Assembly (NCBI RefSeq): GCF_009768885.1
Contig: NZ_WSQA01000014.1
Coordinates: 1-64,000 of the forward strand
From: Sphingobacterium humi
GTDB taxonomy: Bacteria > Bacteroidota > Bacteroidia > Sphingobacteriales > Sphingobacteriaceae
Length of the DNA: 64,000 nucleotides
Direction of reading: 5' to 3'
This document shows, piece by piece, positions 34,636-42,081 of the stretch; position 1 is the first letter of the stretch, and the number at the start of each line of letters is the position of its first letter. The position numbers were made by a program, and so were the translations under genes. Under the pieces are notes generated by a model that was not told where the DNA came from, ran no database searches, and saw only the letters and a program-made list of their open reading frames with translations.

Positions 34636-35889
34636 TTAAATGCCGAAAGCGACTTTTATTTGATCTACGTAGTCTAGTTTTTCCCAGGTAAACAGCTCCA
34701 CTTCCACCGTTTTGCTATCGCCATTTGACGATTCAAAGGTTTTGCTTACTGTTTTCGGGGTTCTGCCCATATGGCCGTAAGCTGCGGTTTCTGAGTAGAT
34801 TGGTTTTCGCAGGCCTAAACGGGTTTCAATTCCGTAAGGGGTCATATCGAAGAGCTCCGTGATGATTGCAGCAATCTCACCGTCGGTTTTGTTGACTTTG
34901 CTAGTTCCGAAGGTATTCACATAGATACCCATTGGATCTTTCACGCCGATGGCGTAAGAAATTTGAACCAATAGTTCGTCGGCAACACCTGCCGCAACAA
35001 GGTTCTTAGCGATATGGCGGGTGGCATAGGCTGCAGAACGGTCCACTTTCGAAGGATCTTTTCCGGAGAAGGCACCACCACCGTGCGCACCTTTACCACC
35101 GTAGGTATCCACGATGATCTTACGTCCTGTTAATCCGGTATCACCATGCGGTCCACCAATTACAAACTTCCCGGTAGGGTTGATGTGGTATTTAATCTGA
35201 TCGTTAAATAAAGCCTGTAGTTCTGGCTTCAACTGAGCTTTTACACGTGGAACCAGGATATTAATAATATCAGCTTTAATTTTCGTTTGCATGTCGGCTT
35301 CGCTTCCGAAGTCATCATGCTGCGTAGAGATAACGATGGTATCAATACGAACCGGCTTGTGGTTATCATCATACTCTAAGGTCACCTGCGATTTAGCATC
35401 CGGGCGTAGGTAGGTGATTTCCTTATTCTCGCGACGTAAGGCGGCTAGTTCATATAATAAACGGTGGGAAAGGTCTAATGCCAGTGGCATGTAGTTTTCT
35501 GTTTCGTTGCTGGCATAGCCGAACATAATACCTTGGTCACCGGCACCTTGCTCTTGTTTCGTTTTCCGATCTACCCCTTGGTTGATGTCGGCCGATTGCT
35601 CGTGAATGGCCGATAGGACCCCACAAGAATTGGCTTCAAACATATACTCCGACTTGGTGTAACCGATGCGCTCGATTACTTGACGGGTAATTTTCTGTAC
35701 ATCAAGGTAGATATTCGATTTAACTTCCCCGGCAAGCACCACTTGACCAGTGGTTACTAGGGTTTCAATTGCAACACGGGCATCTTCGTCCCATGCCAAG
35801 AAATTGTCGATTAATGCGTCCGAAATTTGGTCTGCGATTTTATCAGGATGTCCCTCTGACACAGATTCGGATGTAAATAAATAGGCCAT
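34636..35889 (-). CDS. metK: S-adenosylmethionine synthetase
   Basis: MetK makes S-adenosylmethionine from methionine and ATP. The 417-residue protein has [17 protein letters not shown] at the start, the [12 protein letters not shown] motif, the phosphate-binding [16 protein letters not shown] and [12 protein letters not shown]. Length and motifs are as in active enzymes. Its leader of about 150 bases contains a probable SAM-II riboswitch (35947-36030), so product feedback is likely. It converges with fabD. Confidence 0.97.
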   Translation of the reverse strand: MAYLFTSESVSEGHPDKIADQISDALIDNFLAWDEDARVAIETLVTTGQVVLAGEVKSNIYLDVQKITRQVIERIGYTKSEYMFEANSCGVLSAIHEQSADINQGVDRKTKQEQGAGDQGIMFGYASNETENYMPLALDLSHRLLYELAALRRENKEITYLRPDAKSQVTLEYDDNHKPVRIDTIVISTQHDDFGSEADMQTKIKADIINILVPRVKAQLKPELQALFNDQIKYHINPTGKFVIGGPHGDTGLTGRKIIVDTYGGKGAHGGGAFSGKDPSKVDRSAAYATRHIAKNLVAAGVADELLVQISYAIGVKDPMGIYVNTFGTSKVNKTDGEIAAIITELFDMTPYGIETRLGLRKPIYSETAAYGHMGRTPKTVSKTFESSNGDSKTVEVELFTWEKLDYVDQIKVAFGI

Positions 35890-35946
35890 ATATATTTAAA
35901 CGAATTGAGGGAAAAGGCGAGCACAGCGAGTGGAAAAACACGGATA

Positions 35947-36030
35947 ATGATAGTTTTAGCACTTTTTTACTGTGGTTGCAATCTCCCATTTACATTAAAA
36001 ATAATGCAAAATGCAAATCAGTCCACATTT
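35947..36030 (-). ncRNA. Probable SAM-II riboswitch in the metK leader
   Basis: The metK leader (minus strand) fits the SAM-II H-type pseudoknot. P1 is UGUGG (36027-36023) with CCACA (35975-35971). The first conserved loop reads CUGAUUUG, the second UUGCAACCAC, and the tail AGUAAAAAAGUGCUAAAAC with the hallmark GCUAAAA. P2 would form between AUUGC and GCUAA, with AG/CU pairs beyond. An extra hairpin (CAUUUUGCAUU / AAUGUAAAUG) is inserted in the first loop. The RNA begins right after the promoter -7 element, 140 bases before the ATG. The family is known mostly from Alphaproteobacteria; the assignment rests on motif matching by eye. Confidence 0.72.
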
Positions 36031-36038
36031 TGTGTGCA

Positions 36039-36046
36039 CAAAGCTA
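36039..36046 (-). promoter_or_regulatory. Promoter -7 element of metK
   Basis: The minus strand reads TAGCTTTG (TAnnTTTG). It puts the transcript start immediately before the SAM-II-like element. No clear -33 box is seen. Confidence 0.5.
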
Positions 36047-36114
36047 CGATACTTTGCAATATTTAAAAAGTATTTCCTTCAAATTATTATCTTTAGCGGA
36101 ATTTAGAGATTGAG

Positions 36115-36990
36115 ATGACAAAAAAGCGCATTCTGTTTGTAGTGAACCCGGTTTCAGGCGGTAAGAAAAAAACAGCATTCAATAAACAAGTGCTGGAAGT
36201 GCTGGATATGAGTCGCTTTGAGCCGACCTTTAAAACCACAAACCATGTAAACCATGCGTACGAATTGGCCCAGCAGGCCATCGAAGAAAAGTATGATGCC
36301 GTGGTTGCCGTGGGGGGAGATGGGACTATTAATGAGATTGGCTCGGCCTTAGCTGGATCCAATACCCCCTTGGGAATTATCCCGGAGGGTTCGGGCAATG
36401 GCTTGGCGCTTTATTTAGGGATTCCGATGAATGAGTCTGCAGCTTTACGCCGGATTAATCGCTTTGAGTCGATTGCGGTAGACTGCGCCCGGGTTGGGGA
36501 ACGCCGCTTTTTTAATATCGCCGGTATTGGCTTCGATGCCTCGGTGAGTGATAAGTTCGCCAATGAAACCTTCCGAGGCCCTGTAGGGTACCTACGTACC
36601 GCTATCAATGTGCTGAGTAAGTATAAGCCTAAGAAATATAAATTGTTGATTGACGGTAAAGAATACGAACGAGAAGCCTTTATGATTTCCGTAGCCAATT
36701 CTCCGCAGTATGGCAACAACGCCTATATCGCCCCAAATGCGTCCATTACAGATGGTATGCTCGATGTTTGTATAGTGCATAAGTTCCCTTTATACAGCTT
36801 ACCTTTAATGTTATTCCATTTGTTCAATAAAACGGCCGACCAATCAGAGTATGTGGAAATCATACCAGGTAAGAAGATCAGCATCTTTCAGGAAGGGAAC
36901 GATCCGGTGCATTTAGATGGGGAACCGAAAGATTTAGGCAACTGTGTTGAAATAGAAGTGATGGAAAAGGCGTTAAATATTATATGTTAA
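36115..36990 (+). CDS. Diacylglycerol kinase-family lipid kinase (YegS/BmrU-like)
   Basis: A 291-residue cytoplasmic lipid kinase of the DAGK_cat family. The N-terminal domain has VVNPVSGGKKK and the nucleotide-binding VAVGGDGTINEIGSAL, then GIIPEGSGNGLALYLGIP. The C-terminal beta-sandwich has FNIAGIGFDASVSDKF and ends with PVHLDGEPKDLG. It could phosphorylate diacylglycerol, ceramide or a sphingoid base; Sphingobacteriaceae make sphingolipids, so the last two are plausible but unproven. It is followed after three bases by the SUI1-type gene. Confidence 0.9.
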   Translation: MTKKRILFVVNPVSGGKKKTAFNKQVLEVLDMSRFEPTFKTTNHVNHAYELAQQAIEEKYDAVVAVGGDGTINEIGSALAGSNTPLGIIPEGSGNGLALYLGIPMNESAALRRINRFESIAVDCARVGERRFFNIAGIGFDASVSDKFANETFRGPVGYLRTAINVLSKYKPKKYKLLIDGKEYEREAFMISVANSPQYGNNAYIAPNASITDGMLDVCIVHKFPLYSLPLMLFHLFNKTADQSEYVEIIPGKKISIFQEGNDPVHLDGEPKDLGNCVEIEVMEKALNIIC

Positions 36991-36993
36991 CAG

Positions 36994-37344
36994 ATGAGCA
37001 AGCAGAAGAAACAACGATTTGAAGGAATTGTCTATTCCACCGACTCGGATTATAGCTATTCCGACGCCGATGGTTTTCAGGAAGAAGATACCCTGCCTAA
37101 GGAAAAGCAGCGCTTAAAAGTGGGCCATGACCGCAAGGCACGCAAGGGGAAAGTAGTGACTTTAATTACCGGATTCGTCGGAAAACAAGAAGATTTAGAC
37201 GTTTTAGCCAAGCTTTTGAAGCAAAAATGTGGCGTTGGAGGTACGGCGAAAGACGGCGAGATATTGATACAAGGTGAATTTAAAGTGAAAATTATCAGCT
37301 ACCTACAAGGCGAAGGATATCAGGTAAAAGGTTTTGGTGGCTAA
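36994..37344 (+). CDS. SUI1/eIF1-family translation factor (YciH-like)
   Basis: A 116-residue protein with a SUI1 domain in its C-terminal two thirds. The signature is GKVVTLITGFVGKQEDLDVLAK, followed by KQKCGVGGTAKDGEILIQGEF, matching YciH/eIF1 (KxLKxxxxGGxxK region). The N-terminal 35 residues are acidic and low complexity. Bacterial YciH affects start-site choice in stress; its exact role here is unknown. It starts three bases after the lipid kinase stop. Confidence 0.9.
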   Translation: MSKQKKQRFEGIVYSTDSDYSYSDADGFQEEDTLPKEKQRLKVGHDRKARKGKVVTLITGFVGKQEDLDVLAKLLKQKCGVGGTAKDGEILIQGEFKVKIISYLQGEGYQVKGFGG

Positions 37345-37430
37345 AGAAGATAATCAGCCCTAAAGGGTTAAAAAACAAAGAAATACTTGCCCTATTGGCT
37401 CAAGAACGGCAGAAAATGCCTTCCTATTTT

Positions 37431-37446
37431 GTGAGTGAACGCTCAC
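37431..37446. promoter_or_regulatory. TetR-type operator-like inverted repeat
   Basis: GTGAGTGAACGCTCAC has five-base arms GTGAG / CTCAC plus one inner match, similar in look to operators of TetR-family regulators of fatty acid and efflux genes. It lies about 200 bases upstream of the exbB promoter; no TetR gene is in the window. Confidence 0.35.
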
Positions 37447-37639
37447 TTAAATTTTACATTTAACGATTTGATAATTTGCATATCAAAAAAAAAATGGTTT
37501 TCATTGTAAAAAATATGACAGGAATATTCAACCGTTATGTGACAAACAAGAGAAGGCATTGATTAGAGACTGCTGAAGTATATCAATGGAAAACATAACA
37601 CAGCCTAAAAGGTGACTTATCAGATATCTTCAAATTAAT

Positions 37640-37668
37640 TTTGTTTTTAACAGAAAATGCTATATTTG
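37640..37668 (+). promoter_or_regulatory. Promoter of the exbB-exbD-tonB operon
   Basis: TTTG (37640-37643), 17 bases, then TATATTTG (37661-37668) form a near-ideal Bacteroidota promoter. Transcription would start near 37675, giving a leader of about 90 bases before exbB. Confidence 0.7.
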
Positions 37669-37763
37669 TTTTGAATTAATGTAATATAACGGCATTTGGA
37701 TTGCATTAAATTGAATTTAACTTAATAATTAAACAACAGTAAAAAATCTAAAAATTAGTAAAA

Positions 37764-38597
37764 ATGGCAAACGCACCAAAAACTACAACAGCCCCAGCTA
37801 AACAAGACAGTGGCAATGCGGGTAATTTATTTGCGAGTTTAGCAATTATCATTTGTTTAATCATTGGTTTCTTGGTTTATAAGTTTGTAATGGGTGATCC
37901 TAGCAACTTTATCGACAATAACCCTGAAAATCAACCAAAACCAGGTAACTACTACGGTATGGTGTACCATGCTGGATACGTTGTACCAGTACTTCTTGGA
38001 TTATTCTTAATGGTATGGGTATTTTCAATCGAGCGTTTTATCGTAATTGGTAAAGCTTCTGGAACTGGAAATGTAGGTAACTTTGTAAGAAAAGTACAAG
38101 GTCTTTTGAGAACTGGAAACATCGACTCCGCTATCCAAGAGTGTGATAAACAAAAAGGTTCTGTAGCAAACGTAATCAAAGCGGGTCTTTTAAAATACAA
38201 AGACGTAGAAGCGCACCCAGGTTTAGATACTGAAAAATCAGTATTAGCCATTCAAAAAGAAATTGAAGAAGCAACAACTTTAGAAATGCCAATGTTAGAG
38301 AAAAACTTAACAGTTATCGCTACATTAGTATCTATCGGTACGTTGACAGGTCTATTAGGAACAGTAACAGGTATGATCAAGGCCTTCTCGGCATTGGCAA
38401 CTGGTGGTGCTCCGGATTCAGCAAAATTAGCAAACGGTATTTCTGAGGCCCTTATCAACACGGCTACAGGTATCGGTACATCTACTATCGCCATTATCTT
38501 CTATAACATCTTAACTTCTAAGATCGATACTTTAACTTACTCTATCGACGAGGCTGGTTTCTCCATCGTACAAACTTACGCGGCGAACCATAAATAA
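37764..38597 (+). CDS. exbB: ExbB/TolQ/MotA-type proton channel subunit
   Basis: A 277-residue inner membrane protein that forms the proton channel of a TonB system with ExbD. Membrane helices lie near residues 25-43, 70-90, 185-210 and 230-250. The MotA/TolQ/ExbB domain shows EKNLTVIATLVSIGTLTGLLGTVTGMIKAF and ALINTATGIGTSTIAIIFYN (each conserved in part). A glycine- and alanine-rich N-terminal segment of about 25 residues is unusual compared with E. coli ExbB. Codon use is strongly biased, so it is well expressed. It opens the seven-gene operon. Confidence 0.92.
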   Translation: MANAPKTTTAPAKQDSGNAGNLFASLAIIICLIIGFLVYKFVMGDPSNFIDNNPENQPKPGNYYGMVYHAGYVVPVLLGLFLMVWVFSIERFIVIGKASGTGNVGNFVRKVQGLLRTGNIDSAIQECDKQKGSVANVIKAGLLKYKDVEAHPGLDTEKSVLAIQKEIEEATTLEMPMLEKNLTVIATLVSIGTLTGLLGTVTGMIKAFSALATGGAPDSAKLANGISEALINTATGIGTSTIAIIFYNILTSKIDTLTYSIDEAGFSIVQTYAANHK

Positions 38598-38697
38598 GAA
38601 GCCTCACTGTTTTGTGAAAATTTTTTATGGAATCTTTCACAGCAGTGCATCTTTACTATAAGAAAGCAATAGAGTAATCATTTAAAGAAGTATAGAA

Positions 38698-39354
38698 ATG
38701 GGAAAAGCAAAAGTAAAAAGAGCCAGTACCACCATCGACATGACGGCGATGTGTGACGTATCTTTCCTGCTGCTTACTTTCTTCGTATTGACAGCAACAG
38801 CGCGTCAACCAGAAGTGATGCCCGTAGATACTCCTGCATCAACTACACTCGATAAGTTACCAGACGATAACTTATCTGTGATTACAGTTGGTAACAATGG
38901 AAAAGTGTTCTTCGGGGTGAAAAACCCGGAGGTTAGAAAACTAACCTTAAAGAACATGTCTGCGAAATATGGCGTTGGCTTCTCGGAAGAAGATTATGAG
39001 AAGTTCAAAGGACTAGATGAATTTGGCGTGCCTTTTAAACAATTACGTGCCCTTCTTTCGCTAGAAAATGACAAACGTACCTTAGAAATCCAACCCGGTA
39101 TTCCGGTGGATAGTACGGAAGAAACTTCGAACGAATTGTACCACTGGGTACAGCAAGCACGTTTAGCAACGGTGGAATTCAATCGTGATCAGGAAACCAA
39201 AGTGAAAAACTATCAGGATCCAGGACCGATGAAAGTAGCCATTAAAGCAGACGCTGAAGAGAAGTATTCAATAATGAATTTGATCATTGAAACCTTACGT
39301 AACCAGAAACAAAACAAGTTTAGCTTTGTAACCGGTTTACGTCAGGAAAATTAA
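38698..39354 (+). CDS. exbD: ExbD/TolR-type biopolymer transport protein (first copy)
   Basis: A 218-residue ExbD with a single N-terminal membrane helix. The protonatable aspartate is in TIDMTAMCDVSFLLLTFFVLT, the hallmark of ExbD/TolR. The periplasmic part is longer than in E. coli ExbD (141). The 100-base gap after exbB holds no clear feature. A second ExbD follows, as is usual in Bacteroidota. Confidence 0.9.
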   Translation: MGKAKVKRASTTIDMTAMCDVSFLLLTFFVLTATARQPEVMPVDTPASTTLDKLPDDNLSVITVGNNGKVFFGVKNPEVRKLTLKNMSAKYGVGFSEEDYEKFKGLDEFGVPFKQLRALLSLENDKRTLEIQPGIPVDSTEETSNELYHWVQQARLATVEFNRDQETKVKNYQDPGPMKVAIKADAEEKYSIMNLIIETLRNQKQNKFSFVTGLRQEN

Positions 39355-39362
39355 TAAGGAAA

Positions 39363-39923
39363 ATGGCAGAATTAAATTCAGACTCCGGTGGAGGTAAAAA
39401 AGGTGGCAAAGTAAGGTCGAAGAAAAACGGCGGACGGGTAGATTTAACAGCGATGGTGGATCTTGCCTTCCTTCTGATCACCTTCTTCATGCTTACCACG
39501 TCTTTAAATAAGCCTCAAGCAATGGACGTTGCGATGCCTGATAAAAACAAAGACTGGAACGAAAAAGAACCAGAGATTGAAATCGCGGATAACCGCTCAA
39601 TCACCTTGTTATTAGGTTCAGATAACAAAATTGCCTGGTATTACGGTCAGTTGGCAAGCCCGATTACACCTCCAACTGTAGTAGACTACAGTAAAGAGGG
39701 AATCCGTCAAGTCCTTTTAGAGAAAAAGGCGCAGGTTCCAAAAGTGTCAGGTGGTAAAGACTTAATCGTCGTTATCCGTCCAAGTGATCTGTCAGTTCAA
39801 CGTAACCTCGTTGACATATTAGATGAAATGAAAATCACTGATATTAAACGTTATATGATTTCTAAAATCAAAGCCGAAGAGGTGGAGGTTTTAAAAACAA
39901 ACGGAATCTATAACGACAAATAG
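39363..39923 (+). CDS. exbD: ExbD/TolR-type biopolymer transport protein (second copy)
   Basis: A 186-residue ExbD with a basic, glycine/lysine-rich N-terminus and one membrane helix with the conserved aspartate in VDLTAMVDLAFLLITFFML. It is eight bases after the first ExbD. The two differ enough (periplasmic parts not alike) to suggest that a hetero-ExbD complex forms. It leads into tonB after 23 bases. Confidence 0.9.
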   Translation: MAELNSDSGGGKKGGKVRSKKNGGRVDLTAMVDLAFLLITFFMLTTSLNKPQAMDVAMPDKNKDWNEKEPEIEIADNRSITLLLGSDNKIAWYYGQLASPITPPTVVDYSKEGIRQVLLEKKAQVPKVSGGKDLIVVIRPSDLSVQRNLVDILDEMKITDIKRYMISKIKAEEVEVLKTNGIYNDK

Positions 39924-39946
39924 TCACTGATAAAAATTGGAAAAAC

Positions 39947-40828
39947 ATGATAGGTTCAAAATTAGATTTATTTAAGAAAGAATGGCTAGATGTCGTTTTC
40001 GAGAATAGAAATAAAGAATATGGAGCTTATGCATTACGTAAATATGCACCAATCGCTACCAATATCGCTTTATTCTCCGTATCGACTGTTGTTCTTTTGT
40101 TCATAGCTGTAAAAGCTTTCGATATCAAGATTTTTCCTGAGAAAAAGATTGAGGAAGCACCAGTCGTGACCGAGGTTACCTTGGAAGACTTGGAGATTCC
40201 TGAACCAGAGGAAGAGGAAGAACCAATCCCTCAGGAAGAAGAACCACCTCAACGTATTGCCGAAGAACCACCGGCGGAAGACTTAATCCGCTTCCCAGAG
40301 CCGAAGGTTGTTGATGCAAGACAGGTAAAAGAAGAAGTGGTATCTCAGGAAGAGATTAAAGAGAAAAATGCAACACCTGCAAGGATTACCTTGAAAGGTA
40401 CACCAGGCGCGGCGGGCGTTCCTACAGGAGAGTTCGGTCCGAAGAAAGTCGAAGGAGCCATTACAGGTAGTACCAAAGGAGTAGAAGGTGGTGATGCCAA
40501 TAAGGTTTATGATTTCGAAGCCATTGAGGTTCAACCAGAATACCCAGGAGGGGTGAATGCCTTCCGTACATGGGTACAAAACAACTACTCTTACCCACAA
40601 GCAGCAATTGATGCCGGGGTAAAAGGTACAGTGGAAGCATCTTTCGTAATCGATAAGTCTGGAAATGTAACAGACATTAAGATTAACAAAGATTTATCCT
40701 ATGGTACGGGTCAAGCATTGATCAATACCTTGAAAAAATCAAAAAAATGGAGCCCTGGTATTCAGAACGGTCGTCCAGTTCCGGTACGCTATTCAATACC
40801 ATTGCGCTTAGACTTGTCACAAATGTAA
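39947..40828 (+). CDS. tonB: Energy transducer TonB
   Basis: TonB carries energy from the inner membrane ExbB/D motor to outer membrane receptors. The 293-residue protein has the Bacteroidota N-terminus (FENRNKEYGAYALRKY), one membrane helix (about 36-57), and a proline/glutamate-rich spacer (EEEEEPIPQEEEPP and onward). The C-terminal TonB domain covers residues 200-290 (QPEYPGGVNAFRTWV, KGTVEASFVIDKSGNVTDIK, PVPVRYSIPLRL). It follows the second exbD closely. Confidence 0.93.
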   Translation: MIGSKLDLFKKEWLDVVFENRNKEYGAYALRKYAPIATNIALFSVSTVVLLFIAVKAFDIKIFPEKKIEEAPVVTEVTLEDLEIPEPEEEEEPIPQEEEPPQRIAEEPPAEDLIRFPEPKVVDARQVKEEVVSQEEIKEKNATPARITLKGTPGAAGVPTGEFGPKKVEGAITGSTKGVEGGDANKVYDFEAIEVQPEYPGGVNAFRTWVQNNYSYPQAAIDAGVKGTVEASFVIDKSGNVTDIKINKDLSYGTGQALINTLKKSKKWSPGIQNGRPVPVRYSIPLRLDLSQM

Positions 40829-40834
40829 TTCGAT

Positions 40835-41071
40835 ATGTCGAATCATTCAACAAGAAATAACTTCAGACAGAAATCGCCCACACAGCGATTTCTGTCCATT
40901 TTAGGACTATTCATGTTCGCCTTTTATTTCATATTAGGGCTCTTGATTATCTTTTGGAATAACTTCCCTTTAGAAATAGATCCTACGTATAAAAAGCTGT
41001 TCGGAATTCTCCTCATTGTTTATTCCTTTATGCGTTTTGCCCGCCTGTGGCAAAATAACTTTAGGAATTAA
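40835..41071 (+). CDS. Small two-helix membrane protein of the TonB operon
   Basis: A 78-residue protein with two membrane helices (FLSILGLFMFAFYFILGLLI and KLFGILLIVYSFMRFARL) and a basic N-terminus. It lies six bases after tonB and 35 bases before the PstS-like gene, so it belongs to the operon. Close matches are expected in related genomes at the same place, but I recognise no domain. It may be a small partner of the ExbB/D/TonB complex; that is only a suggestion from its place. Confidence 0.65.
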   Translation: MSNHSTRNNFRQKSPTQRFLSILGLFMFAFYFILGLLIIFWNNFPLEIDPTYKKLFGILLIVYSFMRFARLWQNNFRN

Positions 41072-41106
41072 TTAATCCTTAGTCCTTAACTACAATCTAA
41101 TTGGAT

Positions 41107-42054
41107 ATGATGAAGCATCGCATGTATTCCATGGTTTTGTTATGCCTGAGCCTGTTGGCCTTCGCTTCTTGTTCGCAGCAGAAGAAGAACGAGGCAAACC
41201 ATACAGGCACTGCTGACAGCACCGTGGCCAAAGACGATATCTTGACCGGAGAAATGGCCATCATTGTAGATGAGGCCGTGTACCCTTTGATTCAGGAACA
41301 AATTCAGGTTTTTAAAGATAGTTATGTATCGGCCAACCTGAAGGTAAAGGCCCTGCCAGAGCGGGAAGCCATCAATGCTTTATTGAAAGGTGAGGGCGCG
41401 ATGGCGATTTTGAATCGCACCTTAACCAAAGAAGAAAGCGCGGGTTTTGATCAACGTAAAATTACGCCCCGTGTTTTTCCAATCTTCTATGATGGCGTAG
41501 TTTTTGTAAATAATATTGCAGAAGCAGATACTTCAGTAACGGTAAATACGTTATCATCATTACTGAAGGGCGAATTAAAGGATAAAACCTTGGTCTTTGA
41601 CAACGTGAATTCCAGCACCTTCAGGCAAGTGAAAGAATGGGCAAAAGTGCAGAAGGTATCGGGTGCCGCAGTAAAAGGGATGAAAAATACGCAGGAAGTA
41701 TTTAAGTACCTTTTGGAAAACAAGAATGCCATTGGCGCAATTTCATACGGTCAATACATAGATTACAGAAGGAAATTTGGAGAAGAAAATAAAATTCGTA
41801 TCTTAAGCCTTCAAAATATGGAAACTGCTGAAAAATCAGGGTATTTCAAGCCTTCGCAATCGACCTTTGCAACCGGTGAATACCCCCTAAAAACGGAATT
41901 CTATGTTTTGAACTATCAACCAAACATGGGATTAGGTATTGGGTTTTCGGCATTTTTAACGGGTGATCGTGGACAGCGTATTGTGTTAAAGTACGGGCTG
42001 CTGCCAACCACCATGCCAGGACGAGAAATTATAATTAGGGATAATATAAATTAG
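41107..42054 (+). CDS. PstS-like substrate-binding lipoprotein in the TonB operon
   Basis: A 315-residue lipoprotein (signal MMKHRMYSMVLLCLSLLAFASC, lipidated near Cys22) with a periplasmic binding-protein fold of the PstS/SBP_bac_11 kind: GEMAIIVDEAVYPLIQEQI, FDNVNSSTFRQVKEW, and AISYGQYIDYR. The phosphate-binding residues of PstS (arginine, aspartate and the GSG/GT turn) are not clearly present. No pstCAB genes are nearby. It therefore probably has a role in the TonB complex and not in phosphate import. The start at ATG 41107 is used; the longer frame begins with TTG two codons before. Confidence 0.75.
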   Translation: MMKHRMYSMVLLCLSLLAFASCSQQKKNEANHTGTADSTVAKDDILTGEMAIIVDEAVYPLIQEQIQVFKDSYVSANLKVKALPEREAINALLKGEGAMAILNRTLTKEESAGFDQRKITPRVFPIFYDGVVFVNNIAEADTSVTVNTLSSLLKGELKDKTLVFDNVNSSTFRQVKEWAKVQKVSGAAVKGMKNTQEVFKYLLENKNAIGAISYGQYIDYRRKFGEENKIRILSLQNMETAEKSGYFKPSQSTFATGEYPLKTEFYVLNYQPNMGLGIGFSAFLTGDRGQRIVLKYGLLPTTMPGREIIIRDNIN

Positions 42055-42081
42055 TTTATAACAAAGAGTAAATAATAGATT

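Larger units (their letters stand above)
37345..37763. other. 419-base intergenic region before the exbB operon
   Basis: This is the longest gap in the window without a gene. It holds a weak hairpin after the SUI1 gene (CCCTAAAGGG then AAAAAA), a TetR-type inverted repeat (37431-37446), and the exbB promoter (37640-37668) with a leader of about 90 bases. A 22-codon frame at 37494-37562 has no support as a gene. The rest is AT-rich with no clear feature. Confidence 0.7.

Noticed and set aside
37494-37562. Short open frame of 22 codons in the gap before exbB
   Set aside because: No promoter or start context, and it has no recognisable pattern. A frame this short is expected by chance.
41107-42054. 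Calling the PstS-like lipoprotein a phosphate-uptake protein
   Set aside because: No pst permease genes are near and the phosphate-binding residues are not evident; the operon is that of TonB.
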